Position numbers and translations under genes: made by a program. Under the pieces are notes generated by a model. The model searched no databases. It saw only the letters and a list, made by a program, of their open reading frames with translations, and was not told where the DNA came from. This document shows positions 1 to 5,929 of a DNA stretch of 5,929 nt, in pieces (position 1 is the stretch's first letter; each line of letters starts with the position of its first letter). Source of the stretch: Proteobacteria bacterium SG_bin9. GTDB taxonomy: Bacteria; Pseudomonadota; Alphaproteobacteria; Rhizobiales; Xanthobacteraceae. The stretch covers positions 103,380 to 109,308 of the forward strand of contig LWDM01000060.1 of NCBI GenBank assembly GCA_002083525.1, given 5' to 3'.

Positions 1-1243
1 TGGTGGCGTTGAGCGCCAGCAGGTTGGTCTGCTCGGCCACCGCGTTGATCAGCTTCACCACGTCGCCGATGCGCGCGGCCGACTGCGACAGCTCGGCGAT
101 GCTGCTGTCGGTCTTGGCGGCCTGCTTGACGGCGTCGTTGGCGACGCGGCTCGCTTCCTGCACCTGGCGGCTGATCTCGTTCACCGACGAGGTGATCTCT
201 TCGGTGGCGGTCGCGACCGACTGGACATTGCCTGAGACTTCCTGCGAGGCGGAGGCGGCGTCGCTGGAGATCCGGCCGGTGGTCTCGGCTGTCGTCGTCA
301 GCGTGTTGGCGGCAGCTTCGAGTTCGGTCGAGGATGACGAGAGCGAGTTCACCAGCTCGCCGATCATGCGCTCGAACTGGCTGGTGATGTTGTCGACCCG
401 CTGGCCGCGGGCGATCTTGGCCTCGGCGTCGGCAGCCGCGGCCGTGTCGGCCGCCTTCTTGGCAATCAGCGCCTCCTTGAAGACCTGCAGGGTGTCGGCC
501 ATCTGGCCGATTTCGGTCTTCTCGCCCTGATGCGGCACGATGGCGGTCAGGTCGCCCTGGCCCAGCGCCTGCATCGGCTCGGTGATGGAACGAATACCGG
601 ACGACACGTCGCGCACCAGGAAGCAAGCGATCGCTGCGCCTGCGAACATCGAGATCAGGAGAAGGCCGACGACCATGCGCATGGCGTGGGCATAGGCGTC
701 ACCGGCCTGGAGCGCGGCCGCTTCAGCGCCCTTGTTGTTCAGTTCGACGTCCTTGCGGAGGATTTCGTCCGCCTTCAAGCCGATCGGATTGACCTTCTCG
801 ATGTTGAATTCGCGTGCGGCGGGCAGGTCGTTCTTGCGCGAGATCACCACGAGCTGCTGGACGCCGGCGATGTAGTCGGCCCAGAGTTTCTTGAATTCGT
901 CGTAGAGCGCACGCTCTTCGGGGGAGGTGATCATCGGCTCGTAGGCCTTCATGGCCTTGTCGATGGATTCGCCGACGGAGACGAACAGCTTCTCCTGCGC
1001 CTCCTTGCCGGCGGCATCGGTGGCCAGGATGTGCGCCCGCACGACGACGCGATAGGTGATGGTCGAGGCGCGCAGTTCTCCAAGGGTCCGGACGCTGGGC
1101 AGCCAGTTCTGCTGAATGTCGACGGTGTTGGCGTTGATCGTCTGCATCTGCCGGATGGCGAAGGCGCCCATGGCGGTCATGGCCACGAGCAAAACCGAGA
1201 CGACCGCGATGATTTTGGCGCGGATCGAGTACTTGGAGAGCAT
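1..1243 (-). CDS. Methyl-accepting chemotaxis protein, 3' end cut by window edge
   Basis: Inner-membrane chemoreceptor that would pass ligand signals to a CheA/CheW array. The window holds 414 codons from the ATG at 1243; the C-terminus lies beyond base 1. The first transmembrane helix spans about residues 11-31. A mostly helical periplasmic domain (about 32-187) looks like the four-helix-bundle (4HB_MCP) type, with the pattern NWLPSVRTLGELRAS. The second membrane helix is about 190-210, followed by a HAMP linker (about 211-263) with the EPMQALGQGDL pattern and then the coiled-coil signalling domain. A probable methylation site is ATATEEITSS (344-353), matching the small-small-x-x-E-E-x-x-small-small consensus. 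The sequence stops inside the conserved hairpin tip (INAVAEQTNLLALNAT, 399-414). An ATG at 1249 is also in frame, but the Shine-Dalgarno spacing favours 1243. The family call is very safe; the ligand cannot be read from the sequence. Confidence 0.95.
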   Translation of the reverse strand, partial: MLSKYSIRAKIIAVVSVLLVAMTAMGAFAIRQMQTINANTVDIQQNWLPSVRTLGELRASTITYRVVVRAHILATDAAGKEAQEKLFVSVGESIDKAMKAYEPMITSPEERALYDEFKKLWADYIAGVQQLVVISRKNDLPAAREFNIEKVNPIGLKADEILRKDVELNNKGAEAAALQAGDAYAHAMRMVVGLLLISMFAGAAIACFLVRDVSSGIRSITEPMQALGQGDLTAIVPHQGEKTEIGQMADTLQVFKEALIAKKAADTAAAADAEAKIARGQRVDNITSQFERMIGELVNSLSSSSTELEAAANTLTTTAETTGRISSDAASASQEVSGNVQSVATATEEITSSVNEISRQVQEASRVANDAVKQAAKTDSSIAELSQSAARIGDVVKLINAVAEQTNLLALNAT

Positions 1244-1249
1244 TGGCAT

Positions 1250-1255
1250 TTCCTT
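1250..1255 (-). promoter_or_regulatory. Ribosome binding site that decides the chemoreceptor start
   Basis: Read on the minus strand this is AAGGAA. Two in-frame ATG codons follow, at 1249 and 1243. The AAGGA core (1255-1251) is one base from the first, too close for normal initiation, and seven bases from the second, which is near ideal. Translation therefore probably begins at 1243, giving MLSKYSIRAK rather than MPMLSKYS. The two choices differ by only two residues. Confidence 0.6.
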
Positions 1256-1536
1256 GCTGGAAACGCACGAAAGCCACTCAGGCGCACAACGCGCTCGGCG
1301 GTGATCGCACGTCAGTTTTTTGAGGACGCGTTACGCGATAGTTCCAGTCGAAACCGCGGCCGGGAGGCTTCAAGATTCGCATAGCGAAATTGATCGAAAT
1401 CGGTGAAGCGTTGGTAAACGACGGTATCCCCGGACGGCACATGCGCATGCGCAAAGCGCAGAACGGGTAGGACAAGCCGGAGAATGGGCTTTCCCCCGCA
1501 CAGGGTGCGTGCCACCATCACCCGACTCGATACGAC
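1256..1536. other. Divergent intergenic region between chemoreceptor and DUF1194 gene
   Basis: About 280 bp without a credible gene on either strand; the frames open here are short and have no recognisable protein pattern. It should carry the promoters for both divergent genes, but I cannot place a convincing sigma-70, sigma-54 or ECF-type promoter. The best plus-strand candidate is TTGATC at 1390-1395 with GGTAAA at 1413-1418 (17-bp spacer), and its -10 half is poor. Short symmetrical elements that could be protein sites are CGCGT-T-ACGCG (1327-1337), the direct repeat CGAAAT at 1385-1390 and 1395-1400 (10-bp period), and a 12-bp perfect palindrome at 1442-1453. None matches an operator I know. 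Confidence 0.5.
1442..1453. repeat. 12-bp perfect palindrome, possible operator
   Basis: TGCGCATGCGCA reads the same on both strands and lies about 95 bp upstream of the DUF1194 start codon. It could bind a dimeric regulator. In GC-rich DNA alternating GC/CA palindromes also arise by chance, so the regulatory role is only a guess. Confidence 0.3.
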
Positions 1537-1548
1537 GGGAGGGCCGCA

Positions 1549-2451
1549 ATGCGCGGGTATATCTCGATCGGGGCTTTGCTGATCGCGGGGGCGATTGCTG
1601 GGGGAAATATGGCGCGCGGCGAGGCGCCGGACGCGCCCTTGCCGCTCACCTATGCATCTCTGGCAAAACCGCACGCCACGGCGAAGCATTCCACCACTGA
1701 TGCGCTCGCTCAGCGCAAAGACGTTTCACCCGTGGTCGACGTGGAACTCATCCTCGCGGTCGATATCTCATACTCCATGGATCTCGACGAATTGGCGCTG
1801 CAGCGCGAGGGCTATGCGCTGGCGGTGACGTCGCAGGAATTTCTGAAAGCGCTGAAGACCGGTCCGACCGGCAAGGTCGCGATCACCTACTTCGAATGGG
1901 CCGCGTCGAGCGACCAGAAGGTGATCATCCCGTGGCGGGTGGTCGATGGGCCGGAGTCCGCCGGCGCGGTCGCGGCTGAAATCCTGAAAGCGCCGCTTCG
2001 CCGCGCCTCGCGCACCTCGATCTCGGGCGCCATCAATTTCTCGCTGCCGCTGTTCGAGCAGAATCCGTATCCCGGTATCCGCAAGGTGATCGATATCTCC
2101 GGCGATGGCCCGAACAACAACGGCGTGCCGGTCACGGTGGCGCGGGACGCGGCGCTGGAGAAGGGCATCACCATCAACGGCCTGCCGATCATGGTGAAGG
2201 AGCTCAATCCGGCAACCATGGATATTCCGAACCTCGATCTTTACTACGAGGATTGTGTGATCGGCGGTCCAGGCTCGTTCGTGGTGTCGATCAAGGCGAA
2301 GGAGAAGTTCGCCGAGGCGATCCGCACCAAGCTGGTGCTGGAGGTCGCAAACCGGATGCCGGAGCGGCCGGTGGTGCCGGTGTCGAACAAAGAGCCGCGG
2401 GTACCGTGCCTGATCGGCGAGCAGATCTGGCAGGATCGCTGGGGGCGGTAG
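1549..2451 (+). CDS. Exported DUF1194 family protein, von Willebrand factor A-like
   Basis: A 300-residue protein of a family whose function is not established. Residues 1-24 look like a Sec signal peptide: MRGYIS, then a hydrophobic ISIGALLIAGAIAGG stretch, with a possible cleavage after ARG (22-24). A linker to about residue 60 leads into a vWA-like fold. The strand ELILAVDISYSMD carries a DxSxS metal-binding (MIDAS) motif at D72, S74 and S76. T157/S158 in the RTSISGAI segment and D182/D186 in IDISGDGPNNN could complete the site. The only two cysteines, C236 and C287, could form a disulfide, which fits export to the periplasm. The ATG at 1549 is preceded by GGGAGGG (1537-1543) with five bases between, a strong ribosome binding site. 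The gene stands alone, divergent from the chemoreceptor and convergent with the dxs operon. vWA domains usually bind a protein partner through a divalent metal, but no partner gene is nearby. Confidence 0.9.
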   Translation: MRGYISIGALLIAGAIAGGNMARGEAPDAPLPLTYASLAKPHATAKHSTTDALAQRKDVSPVVDVELILAVDISYSMDLDELALQREGYALAVTSQEFLKALKTGPTGKVAITYFEWAASSDQKVIIPWRVVDGPESAGAVAAEILKAPLRRASRTSISGAINFSLPLFEQNPYPGIRKVIDISGDGPNNNGVPVTVARDAALEKGITINGLPIMVKELNPATMDIPNLDLYYEDCVIGGPGSFVVSIKAKEKFAEAIRTKLVLEVANRMPERPVVPVSNKEPRVPCLIGEQIWQDRWGR

Positions 2452-2458
2452 CGATCTT

Positions 2459-2549
2459 TGTCATTGCGAGGCCCAAAAGGGCCGAAGCAATCCATTCCTT
2501 GCTCGGATCTGGATTGCTTCGTCGCGCAAGCGCGCTCCTCGCAATGACA
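2459..2549. repeat. Palindromic intergenic repeat with cloverleaf folding potential
   Basis: A 91-bp element filling the gap between two convergent genes: it begins 7 bases after the DUF1194 stop and ends 13 bases before the stop codon of the methyltransferase. The outer arms TGTCATTGCGAG (2459-2470) and CTCGCAATGACA (2538-2549) are perfect 12-bp complements. The inner arms CGAAGCAATCCA (2483-2494) and TGGATTGCTTCG (2510-2521) are another perfect 12-bp pair around a 15-base loop. Between them sit two small hairpins, GCCC-AAAA-GGGC (2471-2482) and CGCG-CAAG-CGCG (2523-2534). The whole would fold as a closing stem with three arms. From memory the CATTGCGAG...GAAGCAATCCA pattern is a common dispersed repeat in Bradyrhizobium-type genomes. 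It has no coding capacity, so it resembles a non-autonomous REP/MITE-like element. No clear target-site duplication is visible. Confidence 0.85.
2459..2549. terminator. Possible bidirectional transcription end for convergent genes
   Basis: The same structured repeat is the only strong dyad between the DUF1194 gene and the dxs-tlyA-methyltransferase operon. Transcripts from either side would form a long stem-loop directly after their stop codons. It lacks a clear U-tract on either strand, so it is not a classic intrinsic terminator; it may instead stop 3' exonucleases or reduce antisense read-through. This role is inferred from position and structure only. Confidence 0.35.
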
Positions 2550-2562
2550 TGCAGATGGGAAG

Positions 2563-3804
2563 CTAGCGCCGCCTGAATGCGGCGACGATCTCCACATGCG
2601 GTGTGTGGCGGAACTGGTCGACCGGCACGACCTCCGAGATCTTGTAACCGGCATCGATCAGGATGTGTGCGTCGCGCGCGAAGGTCGCCGGATTGCACGA
2701 AACCGCGACCACCAGCGGCACCTTGCTTTTCGCAAGCTGTTCGGCTTGCGCCTGCGCGCCCTGACGCGGTGGATCGAACACGACGGCGTCGAATGCTGAC
2801 AATTCTTGCGGCACCAGCGGCCGGCGGAACAGGTCGCGGGTTTCGGCCTTCAGCGGCTTGAGGCCTTGGGTGTTGCGCACCGCGTCGGCGAGCGCGCCGA
2901 CGGCCGCGCCGTCGCTGTCGAAAGCGCTGACGCGCACGGTTTGCGCAAGGCGCAACGCAAACGGACCGACGCCGCAGAACAGGTCGGCGACATGCTTTGC
3001 CTTCTTCACCTGTGCCATCACGAGCGTGGCCAGCGCATCTTCGCCGTCCGCGGTCGGTTGCAGGAACGAGCCCATTGGCAGTGTGACTTTTGCCTTGCCG
3101 ATCGTCACAACAGGCGGCATCCGCATCATCACGAGCTCACGGTGGCGGCTGATGCGCGCAAGCTTGTGGCGGGCGGCGAGGGCGGAAAGCTCCGACAGTT
3201 TGGCCGTGTCGAGCGGGCCCGACCCGCGCACGTCGATGTCGAGGCCGTTCTCGGCGGCGGTCACCTGAATGTCGAGCGGTTTGCCGGTCGGCGCGAGCAC
3301 AGTGGCGATCGCGCGTGCGGCATCGAGGGCGCCCTTGAGCGCGGGCGCAAAGATTGGACATTGCTCAATGGGGACGATGGCGTGACTGCCTTGTGCGGCG
3401 AAGCCGACGGCGAGATCGTCACCGCTGCCGCGGCGGGCATGGAAGGTGGCGCGACGGCGGCCCTCGCCATGGGCATCGACCAGATCGCCGACCTCGCAGG
3501 CGACCTTGGCGAGCGCGAGCGCTTCGATGACGAGGCCGCGCTTCCAGGTTCGATAGGCCTTCGTTTGCCAGTGCTGGATCGCGCAGCCGCCACAAGCGCC
3601 GAAATAGTCGCAGAAGGGATCGATGCGATCGGGGCTCGGCTGCTTGATGCGAACAAGGCGAAGGCGCTCAGGATGACCGGGCATCGCTTCGGCTTCGACG
3701 TGTTCGCCGGGAAGCGTGCAGGGGACATAGACGTCGCCGGCCGCGCCGAGCGCGACGCCGTCGCCGCGATGGCCGATATGATCGATGATGACGGTCTCAG
3801 CCAC
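2563..3804 (-). CDS. TRAM-domain Fe-S RNA 5-methyluridine methyltransferase (RumA/TrmA family)
   Basis: A SAM-dependent enzyme predicted to make 5-methyluridine in RNA, most likely 23S rRNA (RlmD/RlmC-like). With a GTG start at 3804 it has 413 residues. Residues 2-45 form a TRAM RNA-binding domain (HIGHRGDGVA). Cysteines 65, 71, 74 (CDYFGACGGC) and 149 (EQCP) match the [4Fe-4S] ligands of RumA. The methyltransferase core shows SFLQP (246-250), the SAM-binding DLFCGVGPF (274-282), FDPPRQG (343-349), the catalytic nucleophile C370 in SCNPATFARD, and general base E405 in HVEIVAAF. The frame stays open upstream to an ATG at 3939, but those 45 residues are low-complexity, lie inside tlyA and precede the TRAM domain, so I reject them. 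The GTG overlaps the tlyA stop by 8 nt, implying coupled translation. No strong Shine-Dalgarno is visible. The exact uridine modified cannot be decided from sequence alone. Confidence 0.92.
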   Translation of the reverse strand: MAETVIIDHIGHRGDGVALGAAGDVYVPCTLPGEHVEAEAMPGHPERLRLVRIKQPSPDRIDPFCDYFGACGGCAIQHWQTKAYRTWKRGLVIEALALAKVACEVGDLVDAHGEGRRRATFHARRGSGDDLAVGFAAQGSHAIVPIEQCPIFAPALKGALDAARAIATVLAPTGKPLDIQVTAAENGLDIDVRGSGPLDTAKLSELSALAARHKLARISRHRELVMMRMPPVVTIGKAKVTLPMGSFLQPTADGEDALATLVMAQVKKAKHVADLFCGVGPFALRLAQTVRVSAFDSDGAAVGALADAVRNTQGLKPLKAETRDLFRRPLVPQELSAFDAVVFDPPRQGAQAQAEQLAKSKVPLVVAVSCNPATFARDAHILIDAGYKISEVVPVDQFRHTPHVEIVAAFRRR

Positions 3805-4528
3805 GGCGCGCGCCGATGAAGAATTCGGTATTGCCGTCGCCGCCGGCGATGCACGACGGAAACACCTTGATCCGCGTGCAGCCGAGTGCAGCGGCCGTTT
3901 GCGCGATGTCGTCGCAGACGACCTGATGAATCGCGGCATCGCGCACGATGCCTTTTTTGATGTGCGTCCGCTCGGCCTCGAACTGCGGCTTGATCAGCGC
4001 CAGCAGATGACATGGCGAGGCAGCGAGATCGAGAGCGGCTGGCAGCACGAGCTTCAGCGAAATGAAACTGACGTCGATCACGACGACTTCGGGCCGTACG
4101 CTGAGCCGCGTGCCTCGCAGCGAGCGGATATCGGTCTCCTCCCGCGAGAGAATGCGCGGGTTGCCCTGCAAGCTCGGATGCAGTTGGCCGGTGCCGACGT
4201 CGATGGCGTGCACGAGGCTGGCGCCGTGGTTGAGCAGCACTTCCGTGAAGCCGCCGGTCGATGATCCGACATCGAGGCAGACGCGATCCTCAATCTCGAT
4301 CGGATACTGCTCGAGTGCGTCCGCCAGCTTGACGCCGCCGCGCGATACCCATGGATGCGCGGGTTCGGCGGAGATTTCGGCATCCGCCGCAATGTTTTCT
4401 GAGGCTTTCAGCACCTGCTTGCCGTCGGCGACGACAAGACCGGCTTCGATGGCGGCTTGGGCGCGGGCGCGGCTCTCGAACAGCCCGCGCTCGACGAGCA
4501 AGCGGTCTGCGCGCTGCCGCCCGGTCAT
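3797..4528 (-). CDS. tlyA: TlyA family rRNA 2'-O-methyltransferase
   Basis: A 243-residue SAM-dependent methyltransferase of the TlyA/hemolysin A family, whose studied members methylate the ribose 2'-O of cytidines in 23S (C1920) and sometimes 16S (C1409) rRNA. An S4 RNA-binding domain covers about residues 5-60 (ADRLLVERG, RARAQAAIEAG). An FtsJ/RrmJ-type Rossmann domain follows, with SAM motif DVGSSTGGF (86-94) and the K-D-K-E catalytic set visible as K67 (SRGGVKLADAL), D152 (VVVIDVSFIS), K180 (ALIKPQFE) and E235 (GNTEFFI). The ATG at 4528 lies 4 nt after the dxs stop, and the protein begins just before the S4 domain. An open extension to 4711 runs inside dxs and is rejected. The protein ends eight residues after E235, without the longer C-terminal tail of Mycobacterium tuberculosis TlyA, so it may act only on 23S rRNA. 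Second gene of the dxs operon. Confidence 0.95.
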   Translation of the reverse strand: MTGRQRADRLLVERGLFESRARAQAAIEAGLVVADGKQVLKASENIAADAEISAEPAHPWVSRGGVKLADALEQYPIEIEDRVCLDVGSSTGGFTEVLLNHGASLVHAIDVGTGQLHPSLQGNPRILSREETDIRSLRGTRLSVRPEVVVIDVSFISLKLVLPAALDLAASPCHLLALIKPQFEAERTHIKKGIVRDAAIHQVVCDDIAQTAAALGCTRIKVFPSCIAGGDGNTEFFIGARRG

Positions 4529-4532
4529 GGCG

Positions 4533-5929
4533 TCAGGCCAGTTTGACGCTCTCGGCCTTGTAGTCCTTGCCGAGCGCTTCGAACGCCTTGATGACGATGG
4601 ACTTGGCATCGAGACCGGCGCGGGCATACATCGCCGCCGGCGTATCGTGATCCATAAAGATGTCCGGCAGCACCATGGCGCGAACGCGCAGGCCCTGATC
4701 GAGTGCGCCATTCTCCGCCAGCGTCTGCATCACATGCGAGCCGAAGCCGCCGATCGAGCCTTCCTCGATGGTGATCAGCACTTCGTGGTCGCGCGCAAGG
4801 CGGAGCAGCATGTCGGTATCGAGCGGCTTCATGAAGCGCGCGTCGGCAACGGTGGTCGACAGGCCGAGGCCGGCGAGTTCGTCGGCGGCCTTGAGGCATT
4901 CGCCGAGCCGCGTGCCGAAGGAGAACAGCGCGACCTTGCTGCCCTCGCGCACGATCCGGCCTTTGCCGATTTCGAGCGGAATGCCGGCTTCCGGCATTTC
5001 GACGCCGCGGCCTTCGCCGCGGGGATAGCGCAGCGCGCTCGGCGCATCGTCGAGCGCCACCTGCGTTGCGACCATGTGCACGAGTTCGGCTTCGTCGGCT
5101 GCCGCCATGATGACGAAGCCGGGGAGGCAGCCGAGATAGGCGTTGTCGAACGAGCCTGCGTGGGTCGAACCGTCGGCGCCGACGAGACCGGCGCGGTCGA
5201 TGGCGAAGCGGACCGGCAGACCCTGGATCGCAACGTCGTGCACGACCTGATCGTAGCCGCGCTGGAGGAAGGTGGAGTAGATCGCCGCGAACGGCTTGAA
5301 GCCTTCGGACGCAAGACCGGCCGCGAAGGTCACCGCGTGCTGTTCGGCAATGCCGACGTCGAAGGTGCGCTGGGGAAATGCCTTCGCGAACATGTCGACA
5401 CCGGTGCCGCCGGGCATCGCCGCCGTGATGGCGACGATTTTTTCGTCCTTCTGGGCTTCCTTGATCAGGCTCTGACCGAACACGGCCGTGTAGGACGGCG
5501 CATTCGATTTCGCCTTTACTTGCGCGCCGGTGACCATGTCGAACTTGACGACGCCATGATACTTGTCGGCGGAGGCCTCCGCAGGGCCGTAACCCTTGCC
5601 CTTCTGCGTCACGACGTGAACGAGGATCGGGCCGCCCGGCGCATCGCGCACGTTCTTCAGCACCGGTAGCAGATGGTCGAGGTTGTGGCCGTCGATCGGG
5701 CCGACATAAAAGAAGCCGAGCTCTTCGAACAGCGTGCCGCCGGTCACCATGCCGCGCGCATATTCCTCGGCGCGCAGCGCGCGTTCCTCGAAGAATTTCG
5801 GCAGATGATGAGCGAGGTTCTTCAGCGCTTCGCGGGCCGAGCCGTAGGTCGGTCCGGAAATCAGCCGCGCAAGATACGCTGACATCGCGCCCACAGGCGG
5901 CGCGATCGACATGTCGTTGTCGTTGAGGA
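4533..5929 (-). CDS. dxs: 1-deoxy-D-xylulose-5-phosphate synthase, N-terminus outside window
   Basis: The cytoplasmic, thiamine-diphosphate-dependent enzyme that condenses pyruvate and glyceraldehyde 3-phosphate to DXP, the first step of the MEP isoprenoid pathway and a source for thiamine and pyridoxal synthesis. The window holds the last 464 codons; roughly 180 N-terminal residues, including the GDGA motif, lie beyond base 5929. The visible part opens with LNDNDMSIAPPVGAMSAYL, the end of the cofactor-binding segment. Next come YVGPIDGHNLD and HVVTQKGKGYGPAE, then the pyrimidine-binding domain with DVGIAEQHAVTFAAGLA; its glutamate (codon 5345-5343) corresponds to the catalytic Glu370 of E. 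coli DXS. FAIDRAGLVGADGSTHAG follows with the conserved substrate-site histidine (codon 5162-5160). A transketolase C-terminal domain ends the protein (RFMKPLD, TIEEGSIGGFGSHV). The reading frame is intact. The methionine at 5912 is internal, not the start. It is the upstream gene of the visible operon; its promoter is out of view. Confidence 0.97.
   Translation of the reverse strand, partial: LNDNDMSIAPPVGAMSAYLARLISGPTYGSAREALKNLAHHLPKFFEERALRAEEYARGMVTGGTLFEELGFFYVGPIDGHNLDHLLPVLKNVRDAPGGPILVHVVTQKGKGYGPAEASADKYHGVVKFDMVTGAQVKAKSNAPSYTAVFGQSLIKEAQKDEKIVAITAAMPGGTGVDMFAKAFPQRTFDVGIAEQHAVTFAAGLASEGFKPFAAIYSTFLQRGYDQVVHDVAIQGLPVRFAIDRAGLVGADGSTHAGSFDNAYLGCLPGFVIMAAADEAELVHMVATQVALDDAPSALRYPRGEGRGVEMPEAGIPLEIGKGRIVREGSKVALFSFGTRLGECLKAADELAGLGLSTTVADARFMKPLDTDMLLRLARDHEVLITIEEGSIGGFGSHVMQTLAENGALDQGLRVRAMVLPDIFMDHDTPAAMYARAGLDAKSIVIKAFEALGKDYKAESVKLA

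Noticed and set aside
530..1384. 284-codon plus-strand open frame
   Set aside because: It is antisense to the chemoreceptor gene, which is clearly real. Its composition (many Asp, Gly, His, Arg) is typical of a shadow.
1390..1418. Sigma-70-like promoter TTGATC-17-GGTAAA for the DUF1194 gene
   Set aside because: Spacing is right but the -10 half matches only about three of six consensus bases; too weak to list as a promoter.
1312..1689. 125-codon minus-strand frame across the divergent intergenic region
   Set aside because: It overlaps the start of the DUF1194 gene, has no ribosome binding site that I can see and an Arg-rich, domain-free translation.
2806..3819. 337-codon plus-strand open frame
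   Set aside because: It lies antisense to the RumA-type methyltransferase and has no recognisable domain; it is a GC-bias shadow.
3805..3939. 45-residue N-terminal extension of the RNA methyltransferase
   Set aside because: It lies inside tlyA, is Ser/Arg/Ala-rich and precedes the TRAM domain, which starts right at the GTG at 3804.
4529..4711. 61-residue N-terminal extension of TlyA
   Set aside because: It runs inside the 3' end of dxs and precedes the S4 domain. The ATG at 4528 gives the usual family N-terminus.
4981..4997. Inverted repeat ATGCCGG-CTT-CCGGCAT
   Set aside because: A perfect 7-bp dyad, but inside the dxs reading frame in conserved coding sequence, with no U-tract; probably chance from codon bias.
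4062..5669. 535-codon plus-strand open frame
   Set aside because: It is antisense to tlyA and dxs, whose minus-strand proteins show full conserved motifs. The plus-strand translation is rich in Arg/His/Asp/Gly with no family pattern, as expected from a GC-rich shadow frame.

Overview
This window is GC-rich and looks like a chromosomal segment of an alphaproteobacterium of the Bradyrhizobium/Rhodopseudomonas group. The basis is codon bias, the dxs-tlyA-RNA methyltransferase gene order, a DUF1194 protein, and an intergenic palindromic repeat (TCATTGCGAG...GAAGCAATCCA...) that I recall as common in those genomes. The genus is an inference from memory, not from a search.

Layout. Positions 1-1243 (minus strand) hold most of a methyl-accepting chemotaxis protein, cut by the left window edge just inside the signalling-domain hairpin tip. 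A non-coding divergent region of about 300 bp follows, with a few short palindromes and direct repeats. Positions 1549-2451 (plus strand) encode an exported von Willebrand factor A-like protein of the DUF1194 family. Between its stop and the convergent operon lies a 91-bp palindromic element (2459-2549) predicted to fold into a cloverleaf. Positions 2563-5929 (minus strand) are a tightly packed run transcribed right to left: dxs (5' end outside the window), tlyA, and a TRAM-domain, Fe-S, RumA/TrmA-family RNA 5-methyluridine methyltransferase.

How the genes work together. The right-hand block joins the first enzyme of the MEP isoprenoid pathway with two probable RNA-modification enzymes. There are 4 nt between dxs and tlyA, and an 8-nt overlap between tlyA and the methyltransferase, so co-transcription and translational coupling are likely. 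The chemoreceptor and the DUF1194 gene are divergent and have no obvious functional link.

No phage, transposase, CRISPR, toxin-antitoxin, tRNA or rRNA feature is visible. Most of the window is ordinary conserved chromosome. The least explained items are the DUF1194 protein and the structured repeat; I found no convincing evidence of a wholly new system.
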